A stretch of DNA of 8,092 nt from Flavobacterium psychrophilum (GCA_945872875.1 CAMCBB010000080.1:1-8092), one strand, 5' to 3'. Positions 1 through 7,346 are shown, counted from the first letter of the stretch. Notes: generated by a model from the sequence alone, not told the origin. Numbers and translations: made by a program.

Positions 1-116
1 TCTGGAAAATCTTCTTGTGTATGAAATACAACCTTATTAGACAAGTGCTGAGATGACAATCGTTTTATTTCAATTATCAAATTAGTTTCTACTGGGGAAA
101 GAAAATCGAATTCCAT
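1..116 (-). CDS. Probable formimidoylglutamase/arginase-family protein, N-terminal fragment
   Basis: Only the first 38 codons are in the window; the gene runs off the left edge. The ATG is the complement of 114-116, and the protein begins MEFDFLSPVETNLIIEIKR. The frame is open to the edge. This start resembles, from memory, the N-termini of flavobacterial ureohydrolase-family proteins annotated as formimidoylglutamase or arginase, which would hydrolyse formimidoylglutamate (histidine breakdown) or arginine using a binuclear Mn centre. None of the metal-binding motifs lie in the visible part, so the function is inferred. It lies 50 bases downstream of topA on the same strand with no terminator between them, so read-through from topA is likely. 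An AAGGAA stretch (131-136, read on the minus strand) lies 14 bases ahead of the ATG, rather far for a Shine-Dalgarno site. Presence of a real gene is fairly secure; the family name is tentative. Confidence 0.55.
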   Translation of the reverse strand, partial: MEFDFLSPVETNLIIEIKRLSSQHLSNKVVFHTQEDFP

Positions 117-166
117 ATTATTCTTGATTTTTCCTTACTAACTAATTAAAGTAAACAAGGTGGTTT

Positions 167-2653
167 TTATTTCTTTTTTGGAGCTGCTTTTTTTGCTGCC
201 GGCTTTTTAGCAGGAGTTTTCTTAGCAATCATTTCTTGAACTTGTTCCAAAGTTAATTTGGATGCATCAACATCTTTATTTAATTCAATTTTGATTTTTC
301 CCTTCAAAATTACCGAACGGCCCCATCGCGCTTTTTCTACAACGATACCTTCTTCTTTCCAATCATGAATAACTTTGTCGATGTTTTTTTGAATTTTATC
401 TTCAATTAACTCTTCAATATCGCTTTGAGAAAGATTATCAAAATTATATTTTCTAGAAACATTAATAAAGATGCCATTCCATTTTATAAATGGACCAAAT
501 CTTCCAGTTCCTTTTTGAACGCCTTCTCCTTTATATACCGCTATTGGAGCATCAGCTTGTGCTTTTTCGTCAATTAATTCTTGGGCTCTTTCTAGAGTTA
601 CATCCAATGGCTCTTCTCCTTTTGGTAACGAAATAAAAGCTTTTCCAAATCGAACAAAAGGACCAAATCGACCCAAACTCACCTCAACTTCTTCCCCTTT
701 ATAGGTACCTAATGCTTTTGGTAATAAAAATAAATTCAATGCCTCCTCCAAGGTAATGGTTCCTATATTTTGTTCAGCTCGCAAACTAGCAAATTTCTTA
801 TCCTCATCATCGCTATCGCCTATTTGTGCCATAGCACCAAATTTTCCTAATCTTACTAATACCGTTTTTCCCGATTCTGGGTGTTTTCCTAATATTCTTT
901 CCCCACTTTCTCTATCGGCATTGGCCTCAACATCTTTTACATTTGGATGGAATTTATCATAAAATTCCTGCATCATCTTAGTCCAATTGATGTTGCCTTC
1001 GGCAATTTCATCAAAATCTTGTTCCACTTTAGCCGTGAAATTATAATCTAAAATTGCTTCGAAATTTTTAACCAAAAAATCGGTTACAATAAATCCAATA
1101 TCGGTTGGAACTAACTTCCCTTTATCCGATCCCGTGTTTTCTTTTAATATTTTTTCAGAAACAGCATTGGATTGCAAAGTCAATTGTGTGTATTTTCGCT
1201 CTTGCCCATCTAGATTTCCTTTTTCAACATAATTTCTATTGATAATTGTTGAAATGGTTGGCGCATAAGTTGATGGTCTTCCAATTCCTAATTCTTCTAA
1301 TTTTTTTACCAACGCGGCTTCAGTAAATCGAGCAGCGGGTCTTGAATATCTTTCGGTTGCAGTGATGTAATTATTTGCTAATTTTTCATTCACTCGCATT
1401 GCTGGCAACATGCCTTCTTGCTCTTCGTCATCCTCATCATTCCCTTCTAAATACACTTTTAGGAAACCTTCAAATTTTATTACTTCTCCAGAAGCTGTAA
1501 AAACTTCCGAATGATTATTGGCTTCAATCTTAACATTAGTGCGCTCCAATTGAGCGTCACTCATTTGCGAAGCCAAAGTTCTTTTCCAAATCAAATCATA
1601 CAAACGCGCTTGATCTCTATCAATATTCACAGTATGTCTTGACATATCTGTGGGGCGAATTGCTTCGTGAGCTTCTTGTGCTCCTTTACTTTTGTTGGCA
1701 AAAGTTCTTGGGTTTGAATATTCCTTTCCGTACGACTTAATGATTTCAGTTTGTGCTGCATCCATAGCCTCTTTTGAAAGGTTAACGCTATCAGTTCTCA
1801 TGTAGGTAATTAAACCCGCTTCATAAAGGCGTTGAGCTATTTGCATAGTAATTCCAACCGGAAAATATAATTTTCGCGCAGCTTCTTGTTGTAAAGTAGA
1901 TGTTGTAAATGGTCCTGTAGGTGATTTTTTAGTTGGTTTTGTTTCTAAATCTCCCACTTTATAGGTAGAACCAATATTTCTATTTAAAAAATCTTCGGCT
2001 TCTTTTTTGGTGCTAAAATTCTTTGGCAGCTTAGCTTTAAATGATTTTCCAGCTTCGTTTGTAAATTCGGCAACAACCGAATAAGAAGGTGTTGCATTAA
2101 AATTTTGAATTTCTCTTTCGCGCTCAACAATTAATCGAACGGATACCGATTGTACTCTTCCCGCCGAAAGTCCACCTTTTATTTTTCTCCATAATACTGG
2201 TGATAATTCATATCCTACTAATCGATCTAATACGCGGCGTGCTTGTTGGGCGTTAACTAAATTGTAATCAATTTCTCTAGGATTATCAATTGCTTTAAGA
2301 ATGGCATTTTTGGTAATCTCATGAAATACAATTCGCTTGGTTTTGTTTTTATCTAATTTTAATTCTTCCGATAAATGCCAAGAAATTGCTTCTCCTTCAC
2401 GGTCCTCATCAGAAGCCAACCAAACCATTTCGGCATTTTTTGCTAATCCTTTTAATTTAGTCACCAATGCCTTTTTATCAGGAGAAACTTCATATTTAGG
2501 CAAAAACCCGTTGGTGACATCCACTCCAATTTCTTTAGAAGGCAAATCGGCAATGTGACCAAAACTAGATTCTACCTGAAAGTCAGGTCCTAGAAATTTT
2601 TCTATGGTTTTTGCTTTTGCTGGGGACTCAACGATAACTAAATTCTTTGCCAT
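167..2653 (-). CDS. topA: DNA topoisomerase I (type IA)
   Basis: This enzyme relaxes negatively supercoiled DNA by a single-strand break and strand passage. The 828-residue protein starts with a Toprim domain: VESPAKAKTIEKF with catalytic Glu9, and SDEDREGE at 81-88 giving the acidic Mg-binding residues D82, D84 and E86. The active-site tyrosine is Y284 in GLITYMRTDSVN. The core ends near residue 570. Instead of Cys4 zinc fingers, the C-terminus has about four Gly/Phe-rich repeats (near 588-612, 648-672, 705-730, 765-790), the middle two with the core GRFGPF. A Lys/Ala/Pro tail (about 811-828) resembles histone H1 tails and probably binds DNA. I see no cysteine in the whole protein. The start at 2653 gives the usual MAKNLVIVESPAKAK beginning; a TTG at 2674 would add seven residues but lies inside the promoter element. 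An acidic insert (EGNDEDDEEQEG) lies near 403-414. Divergent from miaB. Confidence 0.97.
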   Translation of the reverse strand: MAKNLVIVESPAKAKTIEKFLGPDFQVESSFGHIADLPSKEIGVDVTNGFLPKYEVSPDKKALVTKLKGLAKNAEMVWLASDEDREGEAISWHLSEELKLDKNKTKRIVFHEITKNAILKAIDNPREIDYNLVNAQQARRVLDRLVGYELSPVLWRKIKGGLSAGRVQSVSVRLIVEREREIQNFNATPSYSVVAEFTNEAGKSFKAKLPKNFSTKKEAEDFLNRNIGSTYKVGDLETKPTKKSPTGPFTTSTLQQEAARKLYFPVGITMQIAQRLYEAGLITYMRTDSVNLSKEAMDAAQTEIIKSYGKEYSNPRTFANKSKGAQEAHEAIRPTDMSRHTVNIDRDQARLYDLIWKRTLASQMSDAQLERTNVKIEANNHSEVFTASGEVIKFEGFLKVYLEGNDEDDEEQEGMLPAMRVNEKLANNYITATERYSRPAARFTEAALVKKLEELGIGRPSTYAPTISTIINRNYVEKGNLDGQERKYTQLTLQSNAVSEKILKENTGSDKGKLVPTDIGFIVTDFLVKNFEAILDYNFTAKVEQDFDEIAEGNINWTKMMQEFYDKFHPNVKDVEANADRESGERILGKHPESGKTVLVRLGKFGAMAQIGDSDDEDKKFASLRAEQNIGTITLEEALNLFLLPKALGTYKGEEVEVSLGRFGPFVRFGKAFISLPKGEEPLDVTLERAQELIDEKAQADAPIAVYKGEGVQKGTGRFGPFIKWNGIFINVSRKYNFDNLSQSDIEELIEDKIQKNIDKVIHDWKEEGIVVEKARWGRSVILKGKIKIELNKDVDASKLTLEQVQEMIAKKTPAKKPAAKKAAPKKK

Positions 2654-2671
2654 TATATTTTTTTTGTTCGG

Positions 2672-2679
2672 CAAAAGTA
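2672..2679 (-). promoter_or_regulatory. topA promoter, flavobacterial -7 element
   Basis: Read on the minus strand this is TACTTTTG, an exact match to the Bacteroidetes/flavobacterial -7 consensus TAnnTTTG, ending 18 bases before the topA ATG. No clear TTG at the -33 distance is visible; the upstream region is A-rich. The leader would be very short and A-rich (AACAAAAAAAATATAAT), normal for this phylum, where strong Shine-Dalgarno sites are rare. The motif match is seen; promoter activity is inferred. Confidence 0.6.
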
Positions 2680-2800
2680 GAAGTTTTTTTTAGATTTTGA
2701 GTTTTTGAATAAATTTTTAAATCAAAAATGAATTTTGAGAAAGTCTAATGTTTTTTTATTTCAAAATAAAACACAATTAAAAGTATGTTAAACATTACAT

Positions 2801-2816
2801 GTCATATTGTCATATT
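2801..2816 (+). repeat. Tandem 8-base direct repeat at the miaB -33 position
   Basis: GTCATATT occurs twice back to back (2801-2808 and 2809-2816). The first copy joins the second at the TTG (2807-2809) that is the best candidate for the miaB -33 element. The repeat is directly visible; any regulator binding is speculation, and in such AT-rich DNA a chance duplication is possible. Confidence 0.6.
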
Positions 2817-2838
2817 TTCTATTTTAGTATTATCTTTG
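2807..2838 (+). promoter_or_regulatory. miaB promoter (-33 TTG, -7 TATCTTTG)
   Basis: TATCTTTG at 2831-2838 matches the flavobacterial -7 consensus TAnnTTTG exactly. A TTG at 2807-2809 lies 21 bases upstream, within the spacing range I recall for this promoter class (about 17-23). Transcription would begin near 2843-2846 and leave a leader of under 20 bases before the ATG at 2862. This placement decides the miaB start, because the upstream in-frame ATG at 2799 lies before the promoter. Confidence 0.7.
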
Positions 2839-2861
2839 CATTTCGATTTCGAAGATTTTTT

Positions 2862-4307
2862 ATGGAAAAAGAAATTAATGAAAAAATACAAGGGCAAAGT
2901 TTGCTTTTAGAAACAAAAAAAGAAAACACAAAAAAACTTTACATTGAAAGTTATGGCTGTGCTATGAATTTTTCTGATAGCGAAATTGTAGCATCCATAC
3001 TTTTTAACGAAGGTTATAATACAACTGAAAAACTTGAGGATGCCGACTTAGTTCTTGTTAATACTTGTTCTATAAGAGATAAGGCAGAACAAACTGTAAG
3101 AAAAAGATTAGAAAAATATAATGCTGTAAAAAGAATCAACCCAAAAATGAAGGTGGGAGTTTTAGGTTGTATGGCAGAACGGCTGAAAGAAAAATTTTTA
3201 GAAGAAGAAAAAATAGTAGACCTTGTTGTAGGTCCGGATGCTTATAAAGATTTACCTAATTTACTAGCAGAAGTAGAAGAAGGTCGAGAAGCAATAAATG
3301 TATTATTATCTAGAGAAGAAACCTATGGAGATATTGCTCCTGTAAGATTAGGCACCAATGGTGTTTCTGCATTTGTTTCTATTACAAGAGGATGTGATAA
3401 CATGTGTACTTTTTGCGTGGTTCCTTTTACAAGAGGACGAGAACGAAGCCGAGAGCCGCAAAGTATCATTCAAGAAGTACAAAATTTATGGGATAATGGC
3501 TACAAAGAAATCACCCTATTAGGTCAAAATGTGGACAGTTACCTTTGGTATGGAGGCGGATTAAAAAAAGATTTCGACAAAGCAACTGAAATGCAAAAGG
3601 CTACTTCGGTAAAATTTGAAGACCTATTAGAAATGGTTGCCAAAGGATTCCCTAAAATGCGCATTCGATTCTCAACTTCCAATCCGCAAGATATGCACGA
3701 GCCGGTGCTGCATGTGATTGCTAAATATCCTAATATTTGTAAACACATCCATTTACCTGTTCAATCAGGAAGCGATAGAATATTAGCAGAAATGAACCGC
3801 TTGCATACTCGTGAGGAATACAAACAATTAATTGCTAAAATTCACAGTATCATTCCTAATTGTTCAGTCACTCAAGATATGATTGCAGGTTTTCCAACCG
3901 AAACTGAACAAGACCATCAAGATACTTTATCTTTAATGGAATATGTGAAATATAGTTTTGGCTATATGTATGCCTATTCTGAAAGACCGGGAACATTAGC
4001 CGGAAGAAAAATGGAAGATGATGTTCCTGAAGAAACTAAAATGAGAAGATTACAAGAAATAGTAGATCTTCAAAGAATTCATAGCGGAATGAGAACGCAA
4101 GAATTTGTAGGTCAAACCGTGGAAGTATTAATAGAAAAAACTTCTAAAAAATCGGATACTGATTTGTCTGGAAGAAACTCACAAAATATTACCGTAGTTT
4201 TCCCTAGAGAAAATTATAAAATTGGAGAATTTGTAAATGTACTTATAACCAATTGTACCACCGGAACCTTAATTGGTATTGCAGTTGGACTATCAGAAAT
4301 GAATTAA
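2862..4307 (+). CDS. miaB: tRNA-2-methylthio-N6-isopentenyladenosine-37 synthase
   Basis: This radical-SAM methylthiotransferase adds a methylthio group to isopentenyl-A37 in tRNAs that read codons starting with U, helping decoding. In the 481-residue protein, the N-terminal methylthiotransferase domain shows three cysteines that should bind the auxiliary 4Fe-4S cluster: C33 (ESYGCAMN), C69 ([10 protein letters not shown]) and C103 ([10 protein letters not shown]). The radical-SAM cluster motif CxxxCxxC is C178, C182, C185 in [22 protein letters not shown]-terminal TRAM domain (about 414-476) should bind t[13 protein letters not shown] and [11 protein letters not shown] favour MiaB over RimO or MtaB. 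The ATG at 2862 was chosen over one at 2799 because a promoter lies between them. Residues 229-251 form a longer loop than I recall in E. coli MiaB. The sigma-54 activator gene follows after 4 bases, so the two are almost surely co-transcribed. Confidence 0.97.
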   Translation: MEKEINEKIQGQSLLLETKKENTKKLYIESYGCAMNFSDSEIVASILFNEGYNTTEKLEDADLVLVNTCSIRDKAEQTVRKRLEKYNAVKRINPKMKVGVLGCMAERLKEKFLEEEKIVDLVVGPDAYKDLPNLLAEVEEGREAINVLLSREETYGDIAPVRLGTNGVSAFVSITRGCDNMCTFCVVPFTRGRERSREPQSIIQEVQNLWDNGYKEITLLGQNVDSYLWYGGGLKKDFDKATEMQKATSVKFEDLLEMVAKGFPKMRIRFSTSNPQDMHEPVLHVIAKYPNICKHIHLPVQSGSDRILAEMNRLHTREEYKQLIAKIHSIIPNCSVTQDMIAGFPTETEQDHQDTLSLMEYVKYSFGYMYAYSERPGTLAGRKMEDDVPEETKMRRLQEIVDLQRIHSGMRTQEFVGQTVEVLIEKTSKKSDTDLSGRNSQNITVVFPRENYKIGEFVNVLITNCTTGTLIGIAVGLSEMN

Positions 4308-4311
4308 ATTT

Positions 4312-5568
4312 ATGGAAACAGTTCAAAACATAAAACAACGATTCGAAATTATTGGAAATGATCCGAAACTTAATCGTGCTTTAGAAAAAGCAATTCAAGT
4401 AGCCCCTACAGATATTTCAGTTTTGGTGGTTGGTGAAAGTGGAGTTGGAAAAGAAAATATACCAAAAATAATTCATTCCCTTTCACACAGAAAGCACGGA
4501 AAATATATCGCAGTTAACTGCGGTGCCATTCCTGAAGGAACTATAGATAGCGAATTATTTGGTCATGAAAAAGGATCATTTACAGGTGCAACTTCAACAA
4601 GAGAAGGGTATTTTGAAGTCGCCAATGGCGGTACCATTTTCTTAGATGAAGTTGGTGAGCTTCCGCTTACTACTCAAGTTCGTTTGCTTCGTATATTAGA
4701 AAACGGAGAATTTATAAAAGTAGGTTCTTCATTAGTTCAAAAAACTAATGTTCGAATTGTAGCAGCAACGAATGTAAATTTATTTGATGCCATCGAAAAA
4801 GGGAAATTTAGAGAAGATTTATATTACAGATTAAGCACGGTTGACATTGTTCTACCACCATTGCGAGATCGAAAAGATGATATTCATTTATTATTTAGAA
4901 AATTTTCTGCTGATTTTGCTCATAAATATAAAATGCCAGCCATTAAACTAGAAGAACCGGCAATAAAATACCTTCTGGGATATAGATGGAGCGGGAATAT
5001 TAGACAACTTCGAAATGTAGCTGAACAAATTTCGGTATTGGAAACCAAACGAGATATTTCTATGGAATCACTAATGTCCTATTTACCTCAAGATGGCAGC
5101 CATTTACCAACGGTTATTAGAAATAAGAAAAGTGAAAGTGATTTTTCTACAGAAAGAGACATACTTTACAAAGTTCTTTTTGACATGAAAAGTGATTTGA
5201 ACGATTTGAAAAAACTAACTTTAGAATTAATGAAAAATGGAACTAAAGTGCAAGATATTAATCCAAATTTGGTTCAGAAAGTATACGGCAATCAAGAAGA
5301 AGAAACATTTTTTGAAGAAACACCAAGAACTCCTGCATTAGTCAAAGAACCCGAATTGCAAGAAGAATTTGATGATGAAGAAGATGAAACCAATTACTTA
5401 CTTGCAGAAACTGTTGAAGAAGAGGAAACCTTGAGCTTGGAAGCAAAAGAAATTGAACTGATTAAAAAATCGTTAGAACGAAATAAGGGCAAGCGAAAAT
5501 TGGCTGCAGAAGAACTTGGAATTTCTGAAAGAACTTTATATCGAAAAATAAAACAATACGATTTGTAA
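4312..5568 (+). CDS. Sigma-54-dependent transcriptional activator lacking an N-terminal sensor domain
   Basis: This 418-residue AAA+ enhancer-binding protein would use ATP hydrolysis to open promoters bound by RpoN holoenzyme. The AAA+ domain begins almost at once: Walker A GESGVGKE (41-48), sigma-54 contact loop GSFTGA (88-93, usually GAFTGA), Walker B GGTIFLDE (106-113), sensor I AATN (151-154), arginines in FREDLYYRLS (167-174), and sensor II GNIRQLRN (228-235). A predicted coiled-coil-like helix (about 281-310) and an acidic Glu/Asp-rich stretch (328-380) lead to a Fis-type helix-turn-helix (377-418, LAAEELGISERTLYRKIKQY). There is no receiver, GAF or PAS domain in front, so signalling must come through a partner, the linker or expression level, as in PspF-like activators. 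It sits 4 bases after miaB and upstream of lptE. Its targets cannot be told from sequence; control of envelope genes is only a guess from context. Confidence 0.93.
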   Translation: METVQNIKQRFEIIGNDPKLNRALEKAIQVAPTDISVLVVGESGVGKENIPKIIHSLSHRKHGKYIAVNCGAIPEGTIDSELFGHEKGSFTGATSTREGYFEVANGGTIFLDEVGELPLTTQVRLLRILENGEFIKVGSSLVQKTNVRIVAATNVNLFDAIEKGKFREDLYYRLSTVDIVLPPLRDRKDDIHLLFRKFSADFAHKYKMPAIKLEEPAIKYLLGYRWSGNIRQLRNVAEQISVLETKRDISMESLMSYLPQDGSHLPTVIRNKKSESDFSTERDILYKVLFDMKSDLNDLKKLTLELMKNGTKVQDINPNLVQKVYGNQEEETFFEETPRTPALVKEPELQEEFDDEEDETNYLLAETVEEEETLSLEAKEIELIKKSLERNKGKRKLAAEELGISERTLYRKIKQYDL

Positions 5569-5597
5569 TTTAAACCTAATTGATATTTAGAAAATAA

Positions 5598-5605
5598 TAT
5601 CTTTG
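5598..5605 (+). promoter_or_regulatory. lptE promoter, -7 element TATCTTTG
   Basis: TATCTTTG is an exact match to TAnnTTTG and is identical to the miaB -7 element. It lies in the 54-base gap between the sigma-54 activator and lptE, 17 bases before the lptE ATG. The nearest TTG upstream (5580-5582) leaves a spacer of only 15 bases, shorter than usual, so the -33 part is weak. It suggests that lptE can be transcribed apart from miaB and the activator. Confidence 0.5.
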
Positions 5606-5622
5606 ACTTTTTAATTCATAAA

Positions 5623-6126
5623 ATGAAAGTAACCAAATATTTAGTAATACTATTAGTAACTCTAACTTTTTCAAGTTGTGGTATTTATAATTTTACAGGA
5701 ACAGGAAAAATTGATGCTAAAACATTTCAAGTGAATTATTTTCAAAATAATGCGCCGTTATTTCAACCCGGAATTGATAGAACCTTTACTTTAAAACTTC
5801 AAGATTTAATTCAAAATCAAACCAATTTAAATTTGGTTCGAACTGATGGGGATTTAACATATGATGGTGAAATTACCAACTATACTATTACTCCAATGGC
5901 TGCAACGGCCGATTTAAAAGCAGCTGAAAACAGATTATCGATTACTATTAATGTCCGATTTACAAACAAGAACAAGGAAACTGACAATTTTGAAAAATCA
6001 TTTTCATTTTTTTATGATTATCCTGGTGACCAACAATTAATTGGTTCGTCGCTAACAAGTGCATTAGATGTGATTTTTGAAAGAATCACCCAAGATGTTT
6101 TTAATGAATCCCTTGCAAAGTGGTAA
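5623..6126 (+). CDS. lptE: LptE-family LPS-assembly lipoprotein
   Basis: This is the likely outer-membrane lipoprotein partner of LptD, which inserts lipopolysaccharide into the outer leaflet. The 167-residue protein starts with a lipoprotein signal peptide: basic MKVTK, a hydrophobic core (6-16), and a lipobox-like FSSC with the lipidated cysteine at 19. The mature start CGIYNFTGTG and the following FQVNYFQNNAPLFQPGIDRTFTLKLQDLI pattern fit the Bacteroidetes LptE family. The length (about 150-170) fits too. The family is poorly conserved in sequence, so the call rests on the N-terminal pattern and on the neighbours. It follows the sigma-54 activator by 54 bases, with its own -7-like element, and precedes a TPR gene and secG. 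No truncation is seen. The alternative is an unspecified lipoprotein. Confidence 0.85.
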   Translation: MKVTKYLVILLVTLTFSSCGIYNFTGTGKIDAKTFQVNYFQNNAPLFQPGIDRTFTLKLQDLIQNQTNLNLVRTDGDLTYDGEITNYTITPMAATADLKAAENRLSITINVRFTNKNKETDNFEKSFSFFYDYPGDQQLIGSSLTSALDVIFERITQDVFNESLAKW

Positions 6127-6146
6127 TTGGTAAATGATTATATTTG
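6113..6146 (+). promoter_or_regulatory. Possible promoter of the TPR gene (TATATTTG)
   Basis: TATATTTG at 6139-6146 fits TAnnTTTG exactly, and a TTG at 6113-6115, inside the end of lptE, lies 23 bases upstream, at the long end of the usual spacing. The expected transcript start would be about 15 bases before the TTG codon at 6167. The 40-base gap after lptE has no terminator, so read-through also remains possible. In such AT-rich DNA a chance match is not excluded. Confidence 0.4.
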
Positions 6147-6166
6147 TAAATTAAATTTCTTATTAA

Positions 6167-6982
6167 TTGAACGCAACCGATTTTACCTATTTAATCAATA
6201 AACCAGATGTTATTAATGAGCGTCACAATGGGGCTTTGGAAAAAATAATGGAAGAATTTCCTTATTTTCAAAGTGCTCGTGTCTTGCGATTAAAATATTT
6301 GTACAATCAAGAAAGTTTTAAATATAATTATGCATTAAAGGTTGCCGCGGCGTTCACTACCGATAGAAGTGTGTTGTTTGATTTCATTACTTCTGATTCA
6401 TTTGTAACAGTTCAAAACGGACTTTACGATCAAAAAGTTGCCGAGTTAATGAATATGGATGTTGTGGAAAGCGAAATTATTGAAGCCACCCACCCTTCAG
6501 AAAATACCAATACATTAGAACAATCAATCCTTTCTTCTATTGCACAATCAAGCCCTATTCAAGAGGAATTGGAAGTAAAATTAGAAATTGGAAAACCAAT
6601 AGAATTTACAGTTACTGAAAAACACTCTTTTCAAGAATGGCTTCAAATTTCAAGGTTTAAACCAATAGAAAGAAAAGAAATTCCTGTCAATGAGGAAAAT
6701 TTAGATAAAAAGAAACAGTCGGAAATCATTGATACTTTTATTGCTGCCAATCCGAAAATTTCGCCAGTAAATAAAGATATTCCGGTGTCTAATTACATTC
6801 CGTTGGAAGAAGATAAATCCTATTTAATGACCGAAACCTTAGCAAAAGTATACCTGGAACAAAAAAAATTTACCAAAGCAATTCAAGCTTATGAAATATT
6901 AATTTTGAAATATCCAGAAAAAAGTAGTTTCTTTGCAGACCGAATTTTAGATATTAAAAATTTACAACAAAATAATAATTAA
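6167..6982 (+). CDS. Conserved-type protein of unknown function with a C-terminal TPR-like unit
   Basis: I recognise this only as the kind of hypothetical protein found beside secG in flavobacteria; its function is unknown. The protein has 271 residues, no signal peptide and no membrane segment, so it is probably cytoplasmic. The N-terminal part (about 5-75) is predicted helical, including FPYFQSARVLRLKYLY and AAAFTTDRSVLFDFI. A polar, low-complexity middle (100-210) is rich in Glu, Ser, Pro and Lys. Residues about 220-253 form one tetratricopeptide-like helix pair (LAKVYLEQKKFTKAIQAYEI then LKYP), suggesting protein binding. The start is TTG: an in-frame TAA sits directly before it at 6164-6166, and the next in-frame methionine (residue 28) would cut off the helical N-terminus. 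secG starts 3 bases after its stop codon, so the two are co-transcribed and perhaps co-functional. A role in secretion or envelope assembly is only inferred from context. Confidence 0.85.
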   Translation: MNATDFTYLINKPDVINERHNGALEKIMEEFPYFQSARVLRLKYLYNQESFKYNYALKVAAAFTTDRSVLFDFITSDSFVTVQNGLYDQKVAELMNMDVVESEIIEATHPSENTNTLEQSILSSIAQSSPIQEELEVKLEIGKPIEFTVTEKHSFQEWLQISRFKPIERKEIPVNEENLDKKKQSEIIDTFIAANPKISPVNKDIPVSNYIPLEEDKSYLMTETLAKVYLEQKKFTKAIQAYEILILKYPEKSSFFADRILDIKNLQQNNN

Positions 6983-6985
6983 GTA

Positions 6986-7327
6986 ATGAGCACATTTTCA
7001 ATCTTTTTAGTATTAATAACAATTGTTTGTTTTTTACTAATCATCGTTATCATGGTACAAAACCCTAAAGGTGGAGGTCTTTCTTCTTCAATTGGTGGTT
7101 CTACTCAATTGGGTGGTGTACAAAAAACAACCGACTTTTTAGATAAAAGTACTTGGGTATTAGCTGGAGCTTTAATTGTTTTAGTATTACTTTCTAGTTT
7201 AAGTTTCACTGGATCATTAAGCGACAATAATAAAATAATTGATGCATCACAATCTGCTGCACCAAAAACAACAGAAAAAACTACACCTGCTGCGCCAAAA
7301 CCTGCTGCAGCTCCTGTAAAAAAATAA
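6986..7327 (+). CDS. secG: Preprotein translocase subunit SecG
   Basis: SecG is the small inner-membrane subunit of the SecYEG channel that aids SecA-driven protein export. The 113-residue protein shows the family layout: membrane helix 1 (4-24), the conserved loop QNPKGGGLSSSIGGSTQLGG (25-44), and membrane helix 2 (about 57-74, WVLAGALIVLVLLSS). Residues 88-113 form an Ala/Pro/Lys/Thr-rich tail (for example TPAAPKPAAAPVKK) that extends beyond the core. The ATG lies 3 bases after the upstream gene's stop, so the two are translationally close. A strong terminator follows at once and ends the plus-strand group. Similar lysine-rich tails are common in this phylum, and this one is likely disordered. 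Confidence 0.95.
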   Translation: MSTFSIFLVLITIVCFLLIIVIMVQNPKGGGLSSSIGGSTQLGGVQKTTDFLDKSTWVLAGALIVLVLLSSLSFTGSLSDNNKIIDASQSAAPKTTEKTTPAAPKPAAAPVKK

Positions 7328-7346
7328 GTTTTTTTAAACTAAAAGC

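Larger units (their letters stand above)
2654..2861. other. Divergent topA/miaB intergenic region
   Basis: This 208-base, very AT-rich region is the longest gene-free stretch in the window. It holds the two divergent -7 elements, an 8-base inverted repeat (TAATGTTT at 2746-2753 and AAACATTA at 2790-2797), a smaller inverted repeat ATGTT-A-AACAT (2785-2795), and a tandem direct repeat (2801-2816). No conserved ORF, tRNA or riboswitch-like structure is visible. It is a reasonable place for a regulator to act on both genes, but no known operator was recognised. Confidence 0.6.

Noticed and set aside
811..833. Acidic SDDED-type run and other low-complexity runs in TopA as possible recent insertions
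   Set aside because: Short acidic loops are ordinary in this family and the reading frame and base use are continuous around them.
756..962. Plus-strand ORF of 68 codons inside topA
   Set aside because: Antisense shadow of topA; no recognisable domain and no promoter or ribosome-binding context.
2337..2558. Plus-strand ORF of 73 codons inside topA
   Set aside because: Antisense shadow over the conserved Toprim region; composition is unlike a real protein.
2654..2674. Seven-residue extension of TopA from a TTG at 2674
   Set aside because: The TTG is part of the TACTTTTG -7 element, and MAKNLVIVESPAKAK is the standard TopA N-terminus.
2799..2861. N-terminal extension of MiaB from an upstream in-frame ATG at 2799 (21 extra residues)
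   Set aside because: It overlaps the whole -33/-7 promoter, the extra residues are unlike MiaB, and the ATG at 2862 sits correctly after the promoter.
3539..3748. Minus-strand ORF of 69 codons inside miaB
   Set aside because: Antisense shadow of the conserved radical-SAM domain.
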